Assembly: GCA_002493515.1 (NCBI GenBank)
Contig: DKYZ01000121.1
Coordinates: 1 to 11,904, forward strand
Direction: 5' to 3'
Source of the DNA: Porphyromonadaceae bacterium UBA7087
GTDB lineage: Bacteria; Bacteroidota; Bacteroidia; Bacteroidales; Muribaculaceae
Length of the DNA stretch: 11,904 nucleotides
The translations under genes were made by a program, and so were the position numbers. The notes below the pieces were generated by a model. That model was given only the letters and a program-made list of their open reading frames with translations, did no database searches and was not told the origin of the DNA. Within the stretch, counting starts at the first letter, position 1; every line of letters begins with the position of its first letter. Below are positions 1-8,512 of this stretch, in pieces.

Positions 1-35
1 GCAAATATTTAATTTATAGAAGTTTCCTGTAAATA

Positions 36-57
36 ATAGGCTCCGGTCGGAGCCTAT
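36..57 (-). terminator. Hairpin downstream of prs, possible terminator
   Basis: A perfect inverted repeat, ATAGGCTCCG, two bases, then CGGAGCCTAT, lies about 35 bases beyond the prs stop codon. On the minus strand it is followed by TATTTACAGG, so the T tract is short and interrupted. This could end the patatin-amylase-prs transcript or protect its 3' end. A second 10-base palindrome (TCCGGCCGGA, 61-70) sits between this hairpin and prs. Confidence 0.55.
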
Positions 58-92
58 ACGTCCGGCCGGAGTCATGTAACTGTCTTTCCAGA

Positions 93-1037
93 TTATTTAA
101 AGAGATACTGCGAGGAGATCGACTGGTTGTTGTGGATGCGGCGGATGGTGTCGGCGAAAAGCTTGGCCACCGGAAGCACCACTACCTTCGGATTCTCCTT
201 GCCGTAAGGTATGGAGTCGGTGAATATTATCTGCGTCAGGCCCGAGGCAATGGTGCGCTCCGTGGCGGGGTCGCTCATCACGGCATGGCTGCAGAGAGCC
301 CTGACTGAGTCGGCTCCGAACGAGAGAAGAAGGTCGGCTGCCTTTGTAAGCGTGCCACCCGTGTCGACGATATCGTCGATGAGCACCACATTCTTGCCCT
401 TCACGTCGCCTATGACGGTCATCTTCTCCACGACGTTTGCCTTTGCACGCTGCTTGTGGCAGAGCACCAGAGGCACGTCAAAATATTTTGCATATGAATT
501 GGCACGCTTGGCACCACCCACGTCGGGCGAGGCTATGACCATATTCTTGAGATGCAGGCTCTCGATATAGGGTATGAAGATCGACGATGCATAGAGGTGG
601 TCAACAGGCACGTCGAAGAAACCCTGGATCTGGTCGGCATGGAGATCCATCGTTATCAGACGGTCGATACCGGCCACGCTCAGAAGGTCGGCCACAAGCT
701 TGGCTGCGATCGATACCCTCGGTTTGTCCTTACGGTCCTGTCTTGCCCATCCGAAATAAGGCACTACAGCCACGATTGTGGCGGCAGAGGCCCTCTTGGC
801 CGCGTCAATCATCAGGAGAAGCTCCATCAGATTGTCGGTGTTGGGGAATGTTGACTGCACGAGGTAGACCTCCGAGCCGCGTATCGACTCCTCGAACGAA
901 ACCTCAAACTCACCGTCGGCAAAACGCTCTATCTTCATTTTGCCCATCTCAATGCCCAGGTCCTTGCATATCGCTTCGCCAAGGTAATGAGACTTTGTGC
1001 CAGCGAATACTTTTATGGGCGGTAGGTAATTGCTCAT
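93..1037 (-). CDS. prs: Ribose-phosphate pyrophosphokinase (PRPP synthetase)
   Basis: This 314-residue cytoplasmic enzyme makes PRPP from ribose 5-phosphate and ATP, feeding purine, pyrimidine, NAD, histidine and tryptophan synthesis. Class I family signatures are visible: the flexible catalytic loop region YFGWARQDRK (residues 94-103), the metal and substrate signature DLHADQIQGFF (131-141) and the PRPP-binding loop DDIVDTGGT (221-229). The length is normal for the family and no key residue is missing. The ATG at 1037 gives the expected short N-terminus before the IKVFAGT strand. It lies 30 bases downstream of the GH13 gene and has no recognisable promoter of its own in that gap, so it is probably the last gene of a three-gene operon. 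A GC-rich hairpin follows it. Confidence 0.97.
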   Translation of the reverse strand: MSNYLPPIKVFAGTKSHYLGEAICKDLGIEMGKMKIERFADGEFEVSFEESIRGSEVYLVQSTFPNTDNLMELLLMIDAAKRASAATIVAVVPYFGWARQDRKDKPRVSIAAKLVADLLSVAGIDRLITMDLHADQIQGFFDVPVDHLYASSIFIPYIESLHLKNMVIASPDVGGAKRANSYAKYFDVPLVLCHKQRAKANVVEKMTVIGDVKGKNVVLIDDIVDTGGTLTKAADLLLSFGADSVRALCSHAVMSDPATERTIASGLTQIIFTDSIPYGKENPKVVVLPVAKLFADTIRRIHNNQSISSQYLFK

Positions 1038-1067
1038 GTTGGTTGTATAAATTTTATATCGGCTAAA

Positions 1068-2867
1068 TTAACACTTATTTTTCGATTGTTTGGTTTCAGG
1101 CGCTTTTTTTTCATCTTTATCCCCGTTTTTTAACATTACGGCTGACGCCTTCCCCTTCTCTGATGCCCTCGCGGCTCCTTTCCCGACAGGGAGCACCACC
1201 GCGTCGCGGCCTCCGACACGCACACTCACAGGCGCGTCGGGCGACAGCCCGAGCCGTGCCAGCCTGCCCGAAAGCAGGTCGCGGCTCTCAAGCTCACCCT
1301 TCCATATTCCAGTCATCCCGAAAGCAAGCTCCGGAATATTTATGTCCACCACTGTCTCGCGGGCATCGAAATTGGCCACTATCAGAAGCGTCTCGTCTTC
1401 ATGATAGCGGAGGAACGCGAACTGACGGTGGGGATTGAATCCGGGATTGCGCAGGTTGACGTACATGAGGTCGAAGAAACCGCCCTCCCTTATCGCCGCG
1501 CTTGAATTGCACAGCTTCAGCACCTTTGCATAGAAGCCTCTCAGCCATTTCTCCTGCGGAGTAAGCAGCGAGCCGTCGCATTTCCCTTCGGCATGCCAGC
1601 GGCGCAGGGTCGCCAGACTCCAGTAGTCGAAGATCGTGGTCCGGTTGTTGTCTCCGGCGAAACCCTCGTTGTCGGCGGCGGTCTCTCCGAGTTCCTGGCC
1701 ATAATATATCATGAAAGGTCCGGTGGAGATCATCGCGCTCACTACAAGCGACGGTATCACACGCATTGGGTCGCCGGCATACGCCTTGGAGGCGAAACGC
1801 ACCTCGTCGTGGTTCTCCAGGAAATTCAGCATGCTGTCTCCTATCCCGTCTACCGTCTGCCAGCAGCTCGTAAGACGCGCCGCCGAGACGTTGCCGGTCT
1901 CTATACCCACGAGCGTGTCATACAGATTCACCTTGTCATACAGATAGTCGAAGCAGCCATAGTCGAGGAAAGGACGGTAAAGCCCCACATCATATATCTC
2001 GCCGATGAACATCACATCCGGATAATGCTCCTTCACCTGGGGAATCGCCCAGTGCCAGAAAGCGAGCGGAACCATGAAGACCATGTCGCAGCGGAACCCG
2101 TCGACCCCCTTCGACGCCCAGAAGCGCAGTATATGAAGCATCTTGAGCCAGGTGTCGGGCACGGGGTCGAAATGGTCGCTTCCGTCATGATAGTCATGTC
2201 CGTAGTTGAGCTTCACCGTCTCATACCAGTCGTTGCGATGGCAGAAAGCGGTGAAACAGTCGTTGCCGGTAGCTTTCGCCGGGAACTCCACATATGGCTC
2301 GCTCCTCTCGGCGTCGAGGCTGAAATCCGGTGAGAACTGCTGGCTCGGTATATAATAGTAATTGTTGTCGCGGGCGAAAAACATATTTATATCATCGTCC
2401 GCCCCGAAGTCCTTTATTCCGCAAGGGGCAGAATCGCTATGGTAGCGCCTTGCGGTATGGTTGGGCACGAAATCCATAATCACCTTCATGTCTGCTTCAT
2501 GAATCCTTTCCACGGCCGCCTCAAACTCTCCCATACGGTTGTCGATATCCACGGCAAGCGCCGGCGAGACATCATAGTAATCCTTTATGGCATATGGCGA
2601 GCCGGCCTCCCCTTTCACCACGTTCGGGTTGTCGGCGTGAATGCCGTGGGATGAGAAATCAGTCTTGGTGGCCATCTCTATCACCCCCGTCAGCCACAGG
2701 CAGTTCACGCCCAACTCCGCGAGCGACTCAAGCACTGTCGGGGTTATGTCGTTAAATTTGCCGCTGCCGTTGCGCTCAAGGGAGCCCCAGGGGACGCACG
2801 TGGCGCAGTCGTTGGTGAATATGCGGGGGAAAAGCTGGTATATTATTAATTTCTCTTTCTGTTTCAT
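1068..2867 (-). CDS. Cytoplasmic GH13 alpha-amylase family glycoside hydrolase
   Basis: This 599-residue enzyme should cleave or rearrange alpha-glucans such as maltodextrin or glycogen; exact specificity cannot be read from sequence. All four GH13 conserved regions are present: DFVPNH (132-137), GFRCD with nucleophile D261, FIGE with acid/base E290, and NHD with D354, so it should be active. A C-terminal beta-sandwich region follows (about 480-562), then a roughly 35-residue lysine-rich tail that is probably disordered. No signal peptide is visible, so it is predicted to be cytosolic, unlike secreted SusG-type amylases. An upstream ATG at 2945 would add 26 residues and overlap the patatin gene. 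I chose 2867 because IIYQLFPRIF, the usual GH13 opening, follows directly and the overlap disappears. It lies 38 bases after the patatin gene and 30 before prs. Confidence 0.9.
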   Translation of the reverse strand: MKQKEKLIIYQLFPRIFTNDCATCVPWGSLERNGSGKFNDITPTVLESLAELGVNCLWLTGVIEMATKTDFSSHGIHADNPNVVKGEAGSPYAIKDYYDVSPALAVDIDNRMGEFEAAVERIHEADMKVIMDFVPNHTARRYHSDSAPCGIKDFGADDDINMFFARDNNYYYIPSQQFSPDFSLDAERSEPYVEFPAKATGNDCFTAFCHRNDWYETVKLNYGHDYHDGSDHFDPVPDTWLKMLHILRFWASKGVDGFRCDMVFMVPLAFWHWAIPQVKEHYPDVMFIGEIYDVGLYRPFLDYGCFDYLYDKVNLYDTLVGIETGNVSAARLTSCWQTVDGIGDSMLNFLENHDEVRFASKAYAGDPMRVIPSLVVSAMISTGPFMIYYGQELGETAADNEGFAGDNNRTTIFDYWSLATLRRWHAEGKCDGSLLTPQEKWLRGFYAKVLKLCNSSAAIREGGFFDLMYVNLRNPGFNPHRQFAFLRYHEDETLLIVANFDARETVVDINIPELAFGMTGIWKGELESRDLLSGRLARLGLSPDAPVSVRVGGRDAVVLPVGKGAARASEKGKASAVMLKNGDKDEKKAPETKQSKNKC

Positions 2868-2905
2868 TATGAGGTTAGATTTTTCTGTCAGTTTCTTTCG
2901 AGGTA

Positions 2906-3721
2906 TTATTGTCTTCTTCCAAGCGATTTCTCCAATATGACGCAAGCCGCGTCATAGCCGACGTTCATCGCCCTGTCGAGGCTTGAGAGCTCAAACGTGC
3001 CTATATGGGCGAGCGACTGGCTCTGGATCACATAGTCGCAGAGGCGGAGGTCTTGCGGGGTATTCGACTTCATCATCAGATGAAACGACCTCAGGGCTAT
3101 GTCGAGAAGAGAGCCGCTCCTTTCCTCCATCCGCTTCATGGGGCTGCAGTTGCTGCCGTAGAGCACACTGCAGTATTGCCTTATCACCCACGCCGGAAGA
3201 TTGCGCAGCACGCCGCCGTCTACATAATTGACGCCGTTGATACGCACCGGCTGGAACACCACCGGAATGCTGCACGAGGCCATCACGCGGGGCACGACCT
3301 CCCCTTTTGTCCAGCCTACCGACTTGCCGTTGTCGAAATCCGTGGCGCATATCACGCTCGGTATCCTGAAATTCTCAAGCCGCTTCTCGGGGAGCCAGCT
3401 CTCAAGCAGCGCGCCGAATTTGTCCATGCGCATGAAGCCTTTCTTGGGAAGGGCCCACTCCGTGAAATTGCTTAGCTTTCCCGTCTCGATGAAGCATTCC
3501 CTCATCTCATACGGGCTCAGGCCTGACCCGTAGAGGGCCACGGCTATGGCTCCGGCCGAGACTCCCGACATTATGTCGGGAGTGACGCCGAAACTCTCGA
3601 ACGCCTTCAGGACGCCTATATGCGAGAATCCGCGGGCACCTCCGCCGCCAAAGGCGATTCCTACCGAATCATCCTTCAGCAAACCTATTTTCTCGAGAAT
3701 TCCATCTATATTCCAAGCCAT
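2906..3721 (-). CDS. Patatin-like phospholipase family protein
   Basis: This 271-residue patatin-fold serine hydrolase probably acts on acyl lipids. The family hallmarks are intact: the glycine-rich oxyanion loop GGGGARG (25-31), the nucleophile elbow GVSAG with S55, and the DGG motif with D168, which together give the Ser-Asp dyad. There is no signal peptide and no POTRA or beta-barrel extension, so it resembles the short cytoplasmic RssA/YchK-like bacterial patatins rather than secreted two-domain ones. It is the first gene of the probable patatin-amylase-prs operon. A canonical promoter lies 65-95 bases upstream, giving a leader of roughly 55-60 bases. The codons just before the nucleophile elbow form a 23-base inverted repeat (3561-3583). 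The substrate is unknown. Confidence 0.9.
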   Translation of the reverse strand: MAWNIDGILEKIGLLKDDSVGIAFGGGGARGFSHIGVLKAFESFGVTPDIMSGVSAGAIAVALYGSGLSPYEMRECFIETGKLSNFTEWALPKKGFMRMDKFGALLESWLPEKRLENFRIPSVICATDFDNGKSVGWTKGEVVPRVMASCSIPVVFQPVRINGVNYVDGGVLRNLPAWVIRQYCSVLYGSNCSPMKRMEERSGSLLDIALRSFHLMMKSNTPQDLRLCDYVIQSQSLAHIGTFELSSLDRAMNVGYDAACVILEKSLGRRQ

Positions 3722-3785
3722 ATTTCCGATGAGGATACCTTCCGGGCCGGCGTCATATGGCGCTCGGCTCCTCCGTTTCCAAACG

Positions 3786-3816
3786 CAAAGTTAACAAATA
3801 GATTCGACTTGACAAA
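3786..3816 (-). promoter_or_regulatory. Bacteroidetes-type promoter for the patatin-amylase-prs operon
   Basis: Read on the minus strand, TTTG (3816-3813) is followed by 19 bases and then TAACTTTG (3793-3786). This matches the primary sigma-factor consensus of Bacteroidetes (TTTG, 19-21 bases, TAnnTTTG) exactly. The -33 element begins five bases beyond the tamB stop codon, so the tamB transcript may run through this promoter. No strong terminator is visible between tamB and the patatin gene. Confidence 0.8.
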
Positions 3817-3820
3817 AAAG

Positions 3821-6800
3821 TCATCTTTCCTTTTCCTCCTCTTTTTCCTGTCCGGCTGCCTGCGGAGCCTCTGCCGCAGGGGGCTCGGCCGGCTTGACTT
3901 TCCTCTTGCGGCGCTTCAGGAATGTGAACGGATTGTCGAAGTCGCGGCGGTAGATGACCCCTATTCCCTGGGTGGTGAGGGCCGAGCGCAGGTAATAGTT
4001 CTGGTCGTTGAAATGGTTGTAGGCCTTGAGCCGCAGATTGCCGTTTTTCGACAGCAGATACTCCAGGTCGAAGTCGCCGATGAAGGTGGTGCTCGACGTG
4101 CTGCGGTCGCGGTATCCGAAATTGCCGTTTATCAGCAGGCGGTTGTTGAGCAGACGCGACGAGAGCGCCAGATCCACCTCCACGTCGCTGAAATCACCCT
4201 TGTCGCTTCGTATCGAGGGCGCGAGCGTCACCTTGTCGGTGAGCTGCCCCATCATGTTCACAAGCTGCGATGAGATCGTCGACGACGCCACCGAGGCGAG
4301 CTCGCCGCCGTTGGAGCCTCCCATGTATTCCGGCGTATAGAAGCGGTTGAGGGCAAGCAGATAGATTATCTGCTGGTTCATCATATCCTCCGTGGAGACG
4401 ATGCTCTTCACCTTTCGCTCCACATCCTGCGTGAGCGTCGGAAGCTCTATGTCGAAAGAGATCTCGGGCGAGGTCATGTCGCCCTCGACGCTCAGGATGG
4501 CGTCTACCGGAACGTTGGTGCGGTTGAGGTCCTTGTCGGTCGAGAAACTCTTGTCGAGGTCCGAGAGGTTGGTGTTCACCCGGTAGGCCGCCGTGATGTC
4601 GAGTATGGCCTTAAGCGGGTCGCCGTTGAAGGATATGGAGCTTCCGGGCCTTATGGTGAAATCCTTCAGGATAAGGTCCTGAAGGGTGAAGTTGTAGTTC
4701 CCCTCGTCGAGCGTGTATTTTCCATACATGAGCATGTCGTCGCTCTCCGAGTCGTAATCTATCTGGAGAGCACCGCTTCCGCGTGCGTTGATGCGGTCGC
4801 CCCCTACGGGATCCATCACCAGGGTCATGAGGGCGCCGGGGGTTACCGTGGCCCGGATGCCCAGACCGAACACAGAGGGACGCCCCTGCTCCTGGCTCGC
4901 CACCTTGCGGCGGAAAAGGGTCACAAAATCAGGGACACTGTCGGCCGACACCTCCAGCCGGCGCGCCTTCTCGCGGTCGGAGAAAGTCAGGAATTTGTAG
5001 TCGGCGGCGGCCTGCGTGTCGTTGAGCACGAAATAGAAGTGCGAGGGAGCGACCGTAGTCATGTCTACGGTGATGTTCACTACTCCGGGCCAGCCCCTGA
5101 CGCTGCCATAGCCGTTGCCGAAAATTGTGCCATACCAGTCGGGATTCATAGCCGCGTTGGTGTCGTAGCATAGAAGTCCGCGCGCCTCCGAGAGCCGGAA
5201 ATTGAAACCGGGGTCATGGAAATAACGGTGGGTCACCTCCCCTTTCAGCAACGCCGAGTGTCCGTAGCGGTCATATAGTCTGAAATGGGGTATGCTGATT
5301 CTTCCGGGAGTCATTATCACCGAGTCAGACCCGGCATAATAGACGTTGGTGTAATCCACCTTCATGCGGATCGTGTCGGCAAAGAGGCGTCCGGTGAGGT
5401 CGATGTCGCTGAACGTGCCATACAGTTTGGCCTTCCCGGATGCCCGGCCCTGCACGTCGGATGAAAAAGCAGCCATAAACGGCTTGAGGAAAGCGATGTT
5501 GACCTTACGGGCGTCGAGGTCGAAACTCAGGGAATCACGTGTCACCCATACCCCCCCGTCGACAACCGCACGCGGCACGCTGTCATGTATGTCGGCCCGG
5601 ATGCCGACGCGTTTTATGTCATTGTCCCAGGAGGATGTGATGTCGGCGTCTCCAAGCACACAGCCGTTATATGAGAGGTCCTTGACGAAAAGCGACTTCG
5701 TGGCCGCTATCGGGGCCTTTGAAAGCAGAGAGCGCCCCTCGATCTCCCCGGTGGCATAGCCTCCGAAGGTCACGTAGTTGATGTTCAGGGTCTCGAAAAG
5801 ATAGTCGAGGTCGAAATCGCTTAGCGAGATGTTCACCACATCCTCCGGATACGGTGAGGCTATGCCCCTTATGACCACAAACTGGTCGTCGTGATATGCC
5901 TTTATGGCGTCTATGTCCACGCGCCCGTCGGCGTATGTGATTCTACCGCGCTCCAGATTCCATTTTGCCTTGCCGATGTTGAGCTCAGACTCATGTATGA
6001 GCAGGGAAATATCGCTTTGGGCAAGCGACGGAGCGTTTTCAAGCGACACGCCCAGAGAGAGGTTCCCCCTGAGAGCCGACACCGAATTGGGATTTACCGA
6101 CTCCACGTCGATATCTGCAAGGAAATCGTCGGCGAGTCCTTTGACATCGACCGACAGACGGACATCACCCTTCTTGGCGGGAAGCACGGTGGAGAAAACC
6201 ACGTTCGAGGTCTCCCCCATGGCATTGAGCGCAGCTGTCAGGCGCGTGTCCTGTATGAGTTTGTTAGTGCCCTGTTTAAGATACCTGACCTCTGTCTTTG
6301 CCTCAAGCGCGCCATCCGCGCCATCATATTCCACAGAGAGCGGCAGGTCGGTGAGCAGGCTTACGGGAAGCCTGAGGAAATCCGAGAGCGGGTTGTCGCG
6401 CTTCAATGTTGCTCGGAGCGCGACATGAGAGTCTGACGGTTCCCAGTCTTTGGCCCCCTTCACCACGGCCGGTAGAGTCCTTCCCAACGCGGATTTCAAT
6501 TCTCCGGGAATACGGGCTATATCAAAATGTCCGTTGAGACGGGCGTCAAACCAGTCGCTCACTATTGAAAGGTCTTTTTCTTCACCCTCCGACGCCATTT
6601 CAGCCACGAGTGATTTCAGCTTTAGCGATTTCCCATCGCCTCCCGCAAACGAGAAGTCTGTAAGCGACACCCGGCCTCCGGCATCGGAAAGGCCGGTGGC
6701 ACGGACGTCTGCCTGAATCGCCCCGCTGAGCGCATAATCCTGATATTTCCTCGCCCAGCCGAAAGCCGACGGGACAAACCTCCCTATATCGATATTTGCA

Positions 6801-8401
6801 ACCAGTGTCTTCTCCGCGCCAATTGTGGCCTTTACGTCGCCCGATCCGGAGGCCGCCTCGGATTCCACATTGAAAGTGAGGTCAACAGAATCCCCCTCCT
6901 TAACGACGTCGGCTGCGAAATCATCTATGCCTACACCTTTATAAATAAGACCGGGCACCTGGATGTTGGCATGGCCGTCGATATCCTTTCCTCGCCCCGC
7001 AAACTCTCCGGCAAGCTCCAGCGACGCGGCTCCTATCCCCGCATCGGGCAAAGCCGCCGAGAGATCTATCTCTGGGCACCGGACATCTACCCTTCCCTCA
7101 TACATATTTCCTGATTTCCACTTTCCCTCCATGTCGGCCGACATGGAGGCCAGCGAACTTGACAGCGTGACGGAGGCATTGCCTGCCAGCCCCTCCACTT
7201 TCCTGCCGTCACGGGCTATGGAGGCCGTCGATTCCACGGTTAGGTCGATGTTGCCAGCAGCGTCTATCCATCTCCTGGCGGTCTGCGGAATCTCGGCCAC
7301 CTTCCCGATGTTTTCGGTCAGAAACCGGGATGTGGTGAAGAGACCGAGTTTGCCAAGCCGGATATCTATATCATCTCCTCCTGCCAGACCGGAAACATCG
7401 GCGTCAAACGAGAAATCGAACTCACCCCTGCTGTTTTTCAGCCTGAATTTCTCCACATGAAGGGCCTCGGCGTTACCCGAGGCGTCAAGACTGAGAAGAT
7501 AACGGCCCGGGAAGTTGCCGAGCTCCGGAACGAAAGCCATGAAATCCGAGGGGTCAAGCTCGTTGTCCATCATCACCAGCTCATGCGAGCCGCGACGCAG
7601 GCACTGCGGCAGGTCGGCGTAGCCATTGTATTCCAGAACGAAATCCGACGGACGAATCTCCGTGCCCGGAAGCTTGACCACCATATCCTCCACCGACAGC
7701 GACCTGGGGGTGATATGGGCGCGCAGCGCGAGCTTGTCGAGCGTGAATGAGGAGCATCTGAGCGAGAGCCTGCGGAGGTCTACCTTGAAATCGTCGTTCT
7801 TGATGCGCGGAAGATAGATGTCGGCACGCAGGTCTGTCACCCGGATATGGTTGAAGTCTATGCGGGAGGGATCGCCTGATGCCGGAATCCATTTCTTGTC
7901 GAACGAAAGGGCGCTGCGCCGTATCACCACATTGTGAAACTTCAAATCAAACGGCGTCGGCGGCTTGTTCTTGTCCTTGGGAGAGAGTGCCTTTATGATG
8001 AAGTCGATATTCAGCGGCGAATTTGGTGAATCCTGCCATATCCTGCCGTAGAGACCTATGATCTCGCTGAACGTCAGCTCCACCCTCCTTTCCGTGATGA
8101 GCTTCCAGAGATTGATTCCGGCGGCGAGTTTCTCCACCCTCGCACACTCCTCCCCGGAAGGGGTCAGAAGGGAGACATCCGTCAGGGCAGCCTCGTTGAA
8201 GGGCCTGACGTCGAGCGAGCCTATCCTTATGGTCCCGCCGAGCAGTTTCGAGAGTTCCGTCTCAGCCCTTCCGCGTATGGCGTCTTCCACGCTTGGCATG
8301 GATATGAAGACATAAGCCGCCAGATAAATGACAGCCACAGCAATCAGGGTCGAGAACAGAATCGTTCTGGCCACGCGGTAGGAATTCCTGAGGATTCTCA
8401 T
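3821..8401 (-). CDS. tamB: TamB-family translocation/assembly module protein (DUF490 domain)
   Basis: This very large protein (1526 residues) is anchored in the inner membrane by one N-terminal helix (about residues 13-33, after a basic start). The rest is an AsmA-like, beta-rich repetitive body expected to span the periplasm. The C-terminal 400 or so residues carry the TamB (DUF490) domain, including the segment around residue 1330 (DVERKVKSIVS, then IIYLLALNRFY) and beta-barrel-like repeats up to IGVIYRRDF. It ends in a basic, then Pro/Ala/Glu-rich tail of about 30 residues. The family is linked to outer-membrane protein assembly and, for its relatives, lipid transport between membranes. 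An in-frame ATG at 8449 would add 16 residues, but those codons cover the probable -7 box, so 8401 is preferred. No TamA/BamA partner gene is adjacent. A 24-base perfect palindrome lies within it at 7126-7149. Confidence 0.9.
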   Translation of the reverse strand: MRILRNSYRVARTILFSTLIAVAVIYLAAYVFISMPSVEDAIRGRAETELSKLLGGTIRIGSLDVRPFNEAALTDVSLLTPSGEECARVEKLAAGINLWKLITERRVELTFSEIIGLYGRIWQDSPNSPLNIDFIIKALSPKDKNKPPTPFDLKFHNVVIRRSALSFDKKWIPASGDPSRIDFNHIRVTDLRADIYLPRIKNDDFKVDLRRLSLRCSSFTLDKLALRAHITPRSLSVEDMVVKLPGTEIRPSDFVLEYNGYADLPQCLRRGSHELVMMDNELDPSDFMAFVPELGNFPGRYLLSLDASGNAEALHVEKFRLKNSRGEFDFSFDADVSGLAGGDDIDIRLGKLGLFTTSRFLTENIGKVAEIPQTARRWIDAAGNIDLTVESTASIARDGRKVEGLAGNASVTLSSSLASMSADMEGKWKSGNMYEGRVDVRCPEIDLSAALPDAGIGAASLELAGEFAGRGKDIDGHANIQVPGLIYKGVGIDDFAADVVKEGDSVDLTFNVESEAASGSGDVKATIGAEKTLVANIDIGRFVPSAFGWARKYQDYALSGAIQADVRATGLSDAGGRVSLTDFSFAGGDGKSLKLKSLVAEMASEGEEKDLSIVSDWFDARLNGHFDIARIPGELKSALGRTLPAVVKGAKDWEPSDSHVALRATLKRDNPLSDFLRLPVSLLTDLPLSVEYDGADGALEAKTEVRYLKQGTNKLIQDTRLTAALNAMGETSNVVFSTVLPAKKGDVRLSVDVKGLADDFLADIDVESVNPNSVSALRGNLSLGVSLENAPSLAQSDISLLIHESELNIGKAKWNLERGRITYADGRVDIDAIKAYHDDQFVVIRGIASPYPEDVVNISLSDFDLDYLFETLNINYVTFGGYATGEIEGRSLLSKAPIAATKSLFVKDLSYNGCVLGDADITSSWDNDIKRVGIRADIHDSVPRAVVDGGVWVTRDSLSFDLDARKVNIAFLKPFMAAFSSDVQGRASGKAKLYGTFSDIDLTGRLFADTIRMKVDYTNVYYAGSDSVIMTPGRISIPHFRLYDRYGHSALLKGEVTHRYFHDPGFNFRLSEARGLLCYDTNAAMNPDWYGTIFGNGYGSVRGWPGVVNITVDMTTVAPSHFYFVLNDTQAAADYKFLTFSDREKARRLEVSADSVPDFVTLFRRKVASQEQGRPSVFGLGIRATVTPGALMTLVMDPVGGDRINARGSGALQIDYDSESDDMLMYGKYTLDEGNYNFTLQDLILKDFTIRPGSSISFNGDPLKAILDITAAYRVNTNLSDLDKSFSTDKDLNRTNVPVDAILSVEGDMTSPEISFDIELPTLTQDVERKVKSIVSTEDMMNQQIIYLLALNRFYTPEYMGGSNGGELASVASSTISSQLVNMMGQLTDKVTLAPSIRSDKGDFSDVEVDLALSSRLLNNRLLINGNFGYRDRSTSSTTFIGDFDLEYLLSKNGNLRLKAYNHFNDQNYYLRSALTTQGIGVIYRRDFDNPFTFLKRRKRKVKPAEPPAAEAPQAAGQEKEEEKER

Positions 8402-8409
8402 ACAAGGTG

Positions 8410-8417
8410 CAAAATTA
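8410..8417 (-). promoter_or_regulatory. -7 promoter box for tamB
   Basis: TAATTTTG on the minus strand fits TAnnTTTG, but no TTTG is found at the expected -33 position. The box ends only eight bases before the chosen ATG at 8401. If it is used, the mRNA would have almost no leader. Confidence 0.5.
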
Positions 8418-8471
8418 CACAAAAAAATCCAATATTGAGGGCGCGGCAATCCGCATGATGCAAAAAATGAT

Positions 8472-8479
8472 TAACTTTG
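8472..8479 (+). promoter_or_regulatory. -7 promoter box for tsaD
   Basis: TAACTTTG fits the Bacteroidetes -7 consensus and lies 33 bases before the tsaD ATG. The -33 TTTG is not recognisable at 19-21 bases upstream, so this is a single-element match. It sits back to back with the tamB box, about 54 bases apart. Confidence 0.55.
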
Positions 8480-8512
8480 CAGGATGAAACCGACACAAAA
8501 GAGCAATAAATA

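Noticed and set aside
1593..2333. 246-codon open frame on the plus strand opposite the GH13 gene
   Set aside because: It lies wholly inside a gene with all four GH13 motifs and shows no recognisable domain; long antisense frames are expected in GC-rich coding DNA.
3800..3823. Possible tamB terminator (GACTT and AAGTC around a T-rich loop)
   Set aside because: The stem is only five pairs and no T tract follows it, and the same bases hold the -33 element of the next operon.
5052..5071. Seven-base inverted repeat ACCGTAG/CTACGGT inside tamB
   Set aside because: It is short enough to arise by chance in coding sequence of this length and has no supporting context.
5891..6436. Two long plus-strand open frames opposite tamB
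   Set aside because: Both are antisense to a continuous TamB reading frame, overlap each other and show no motif or start signal.
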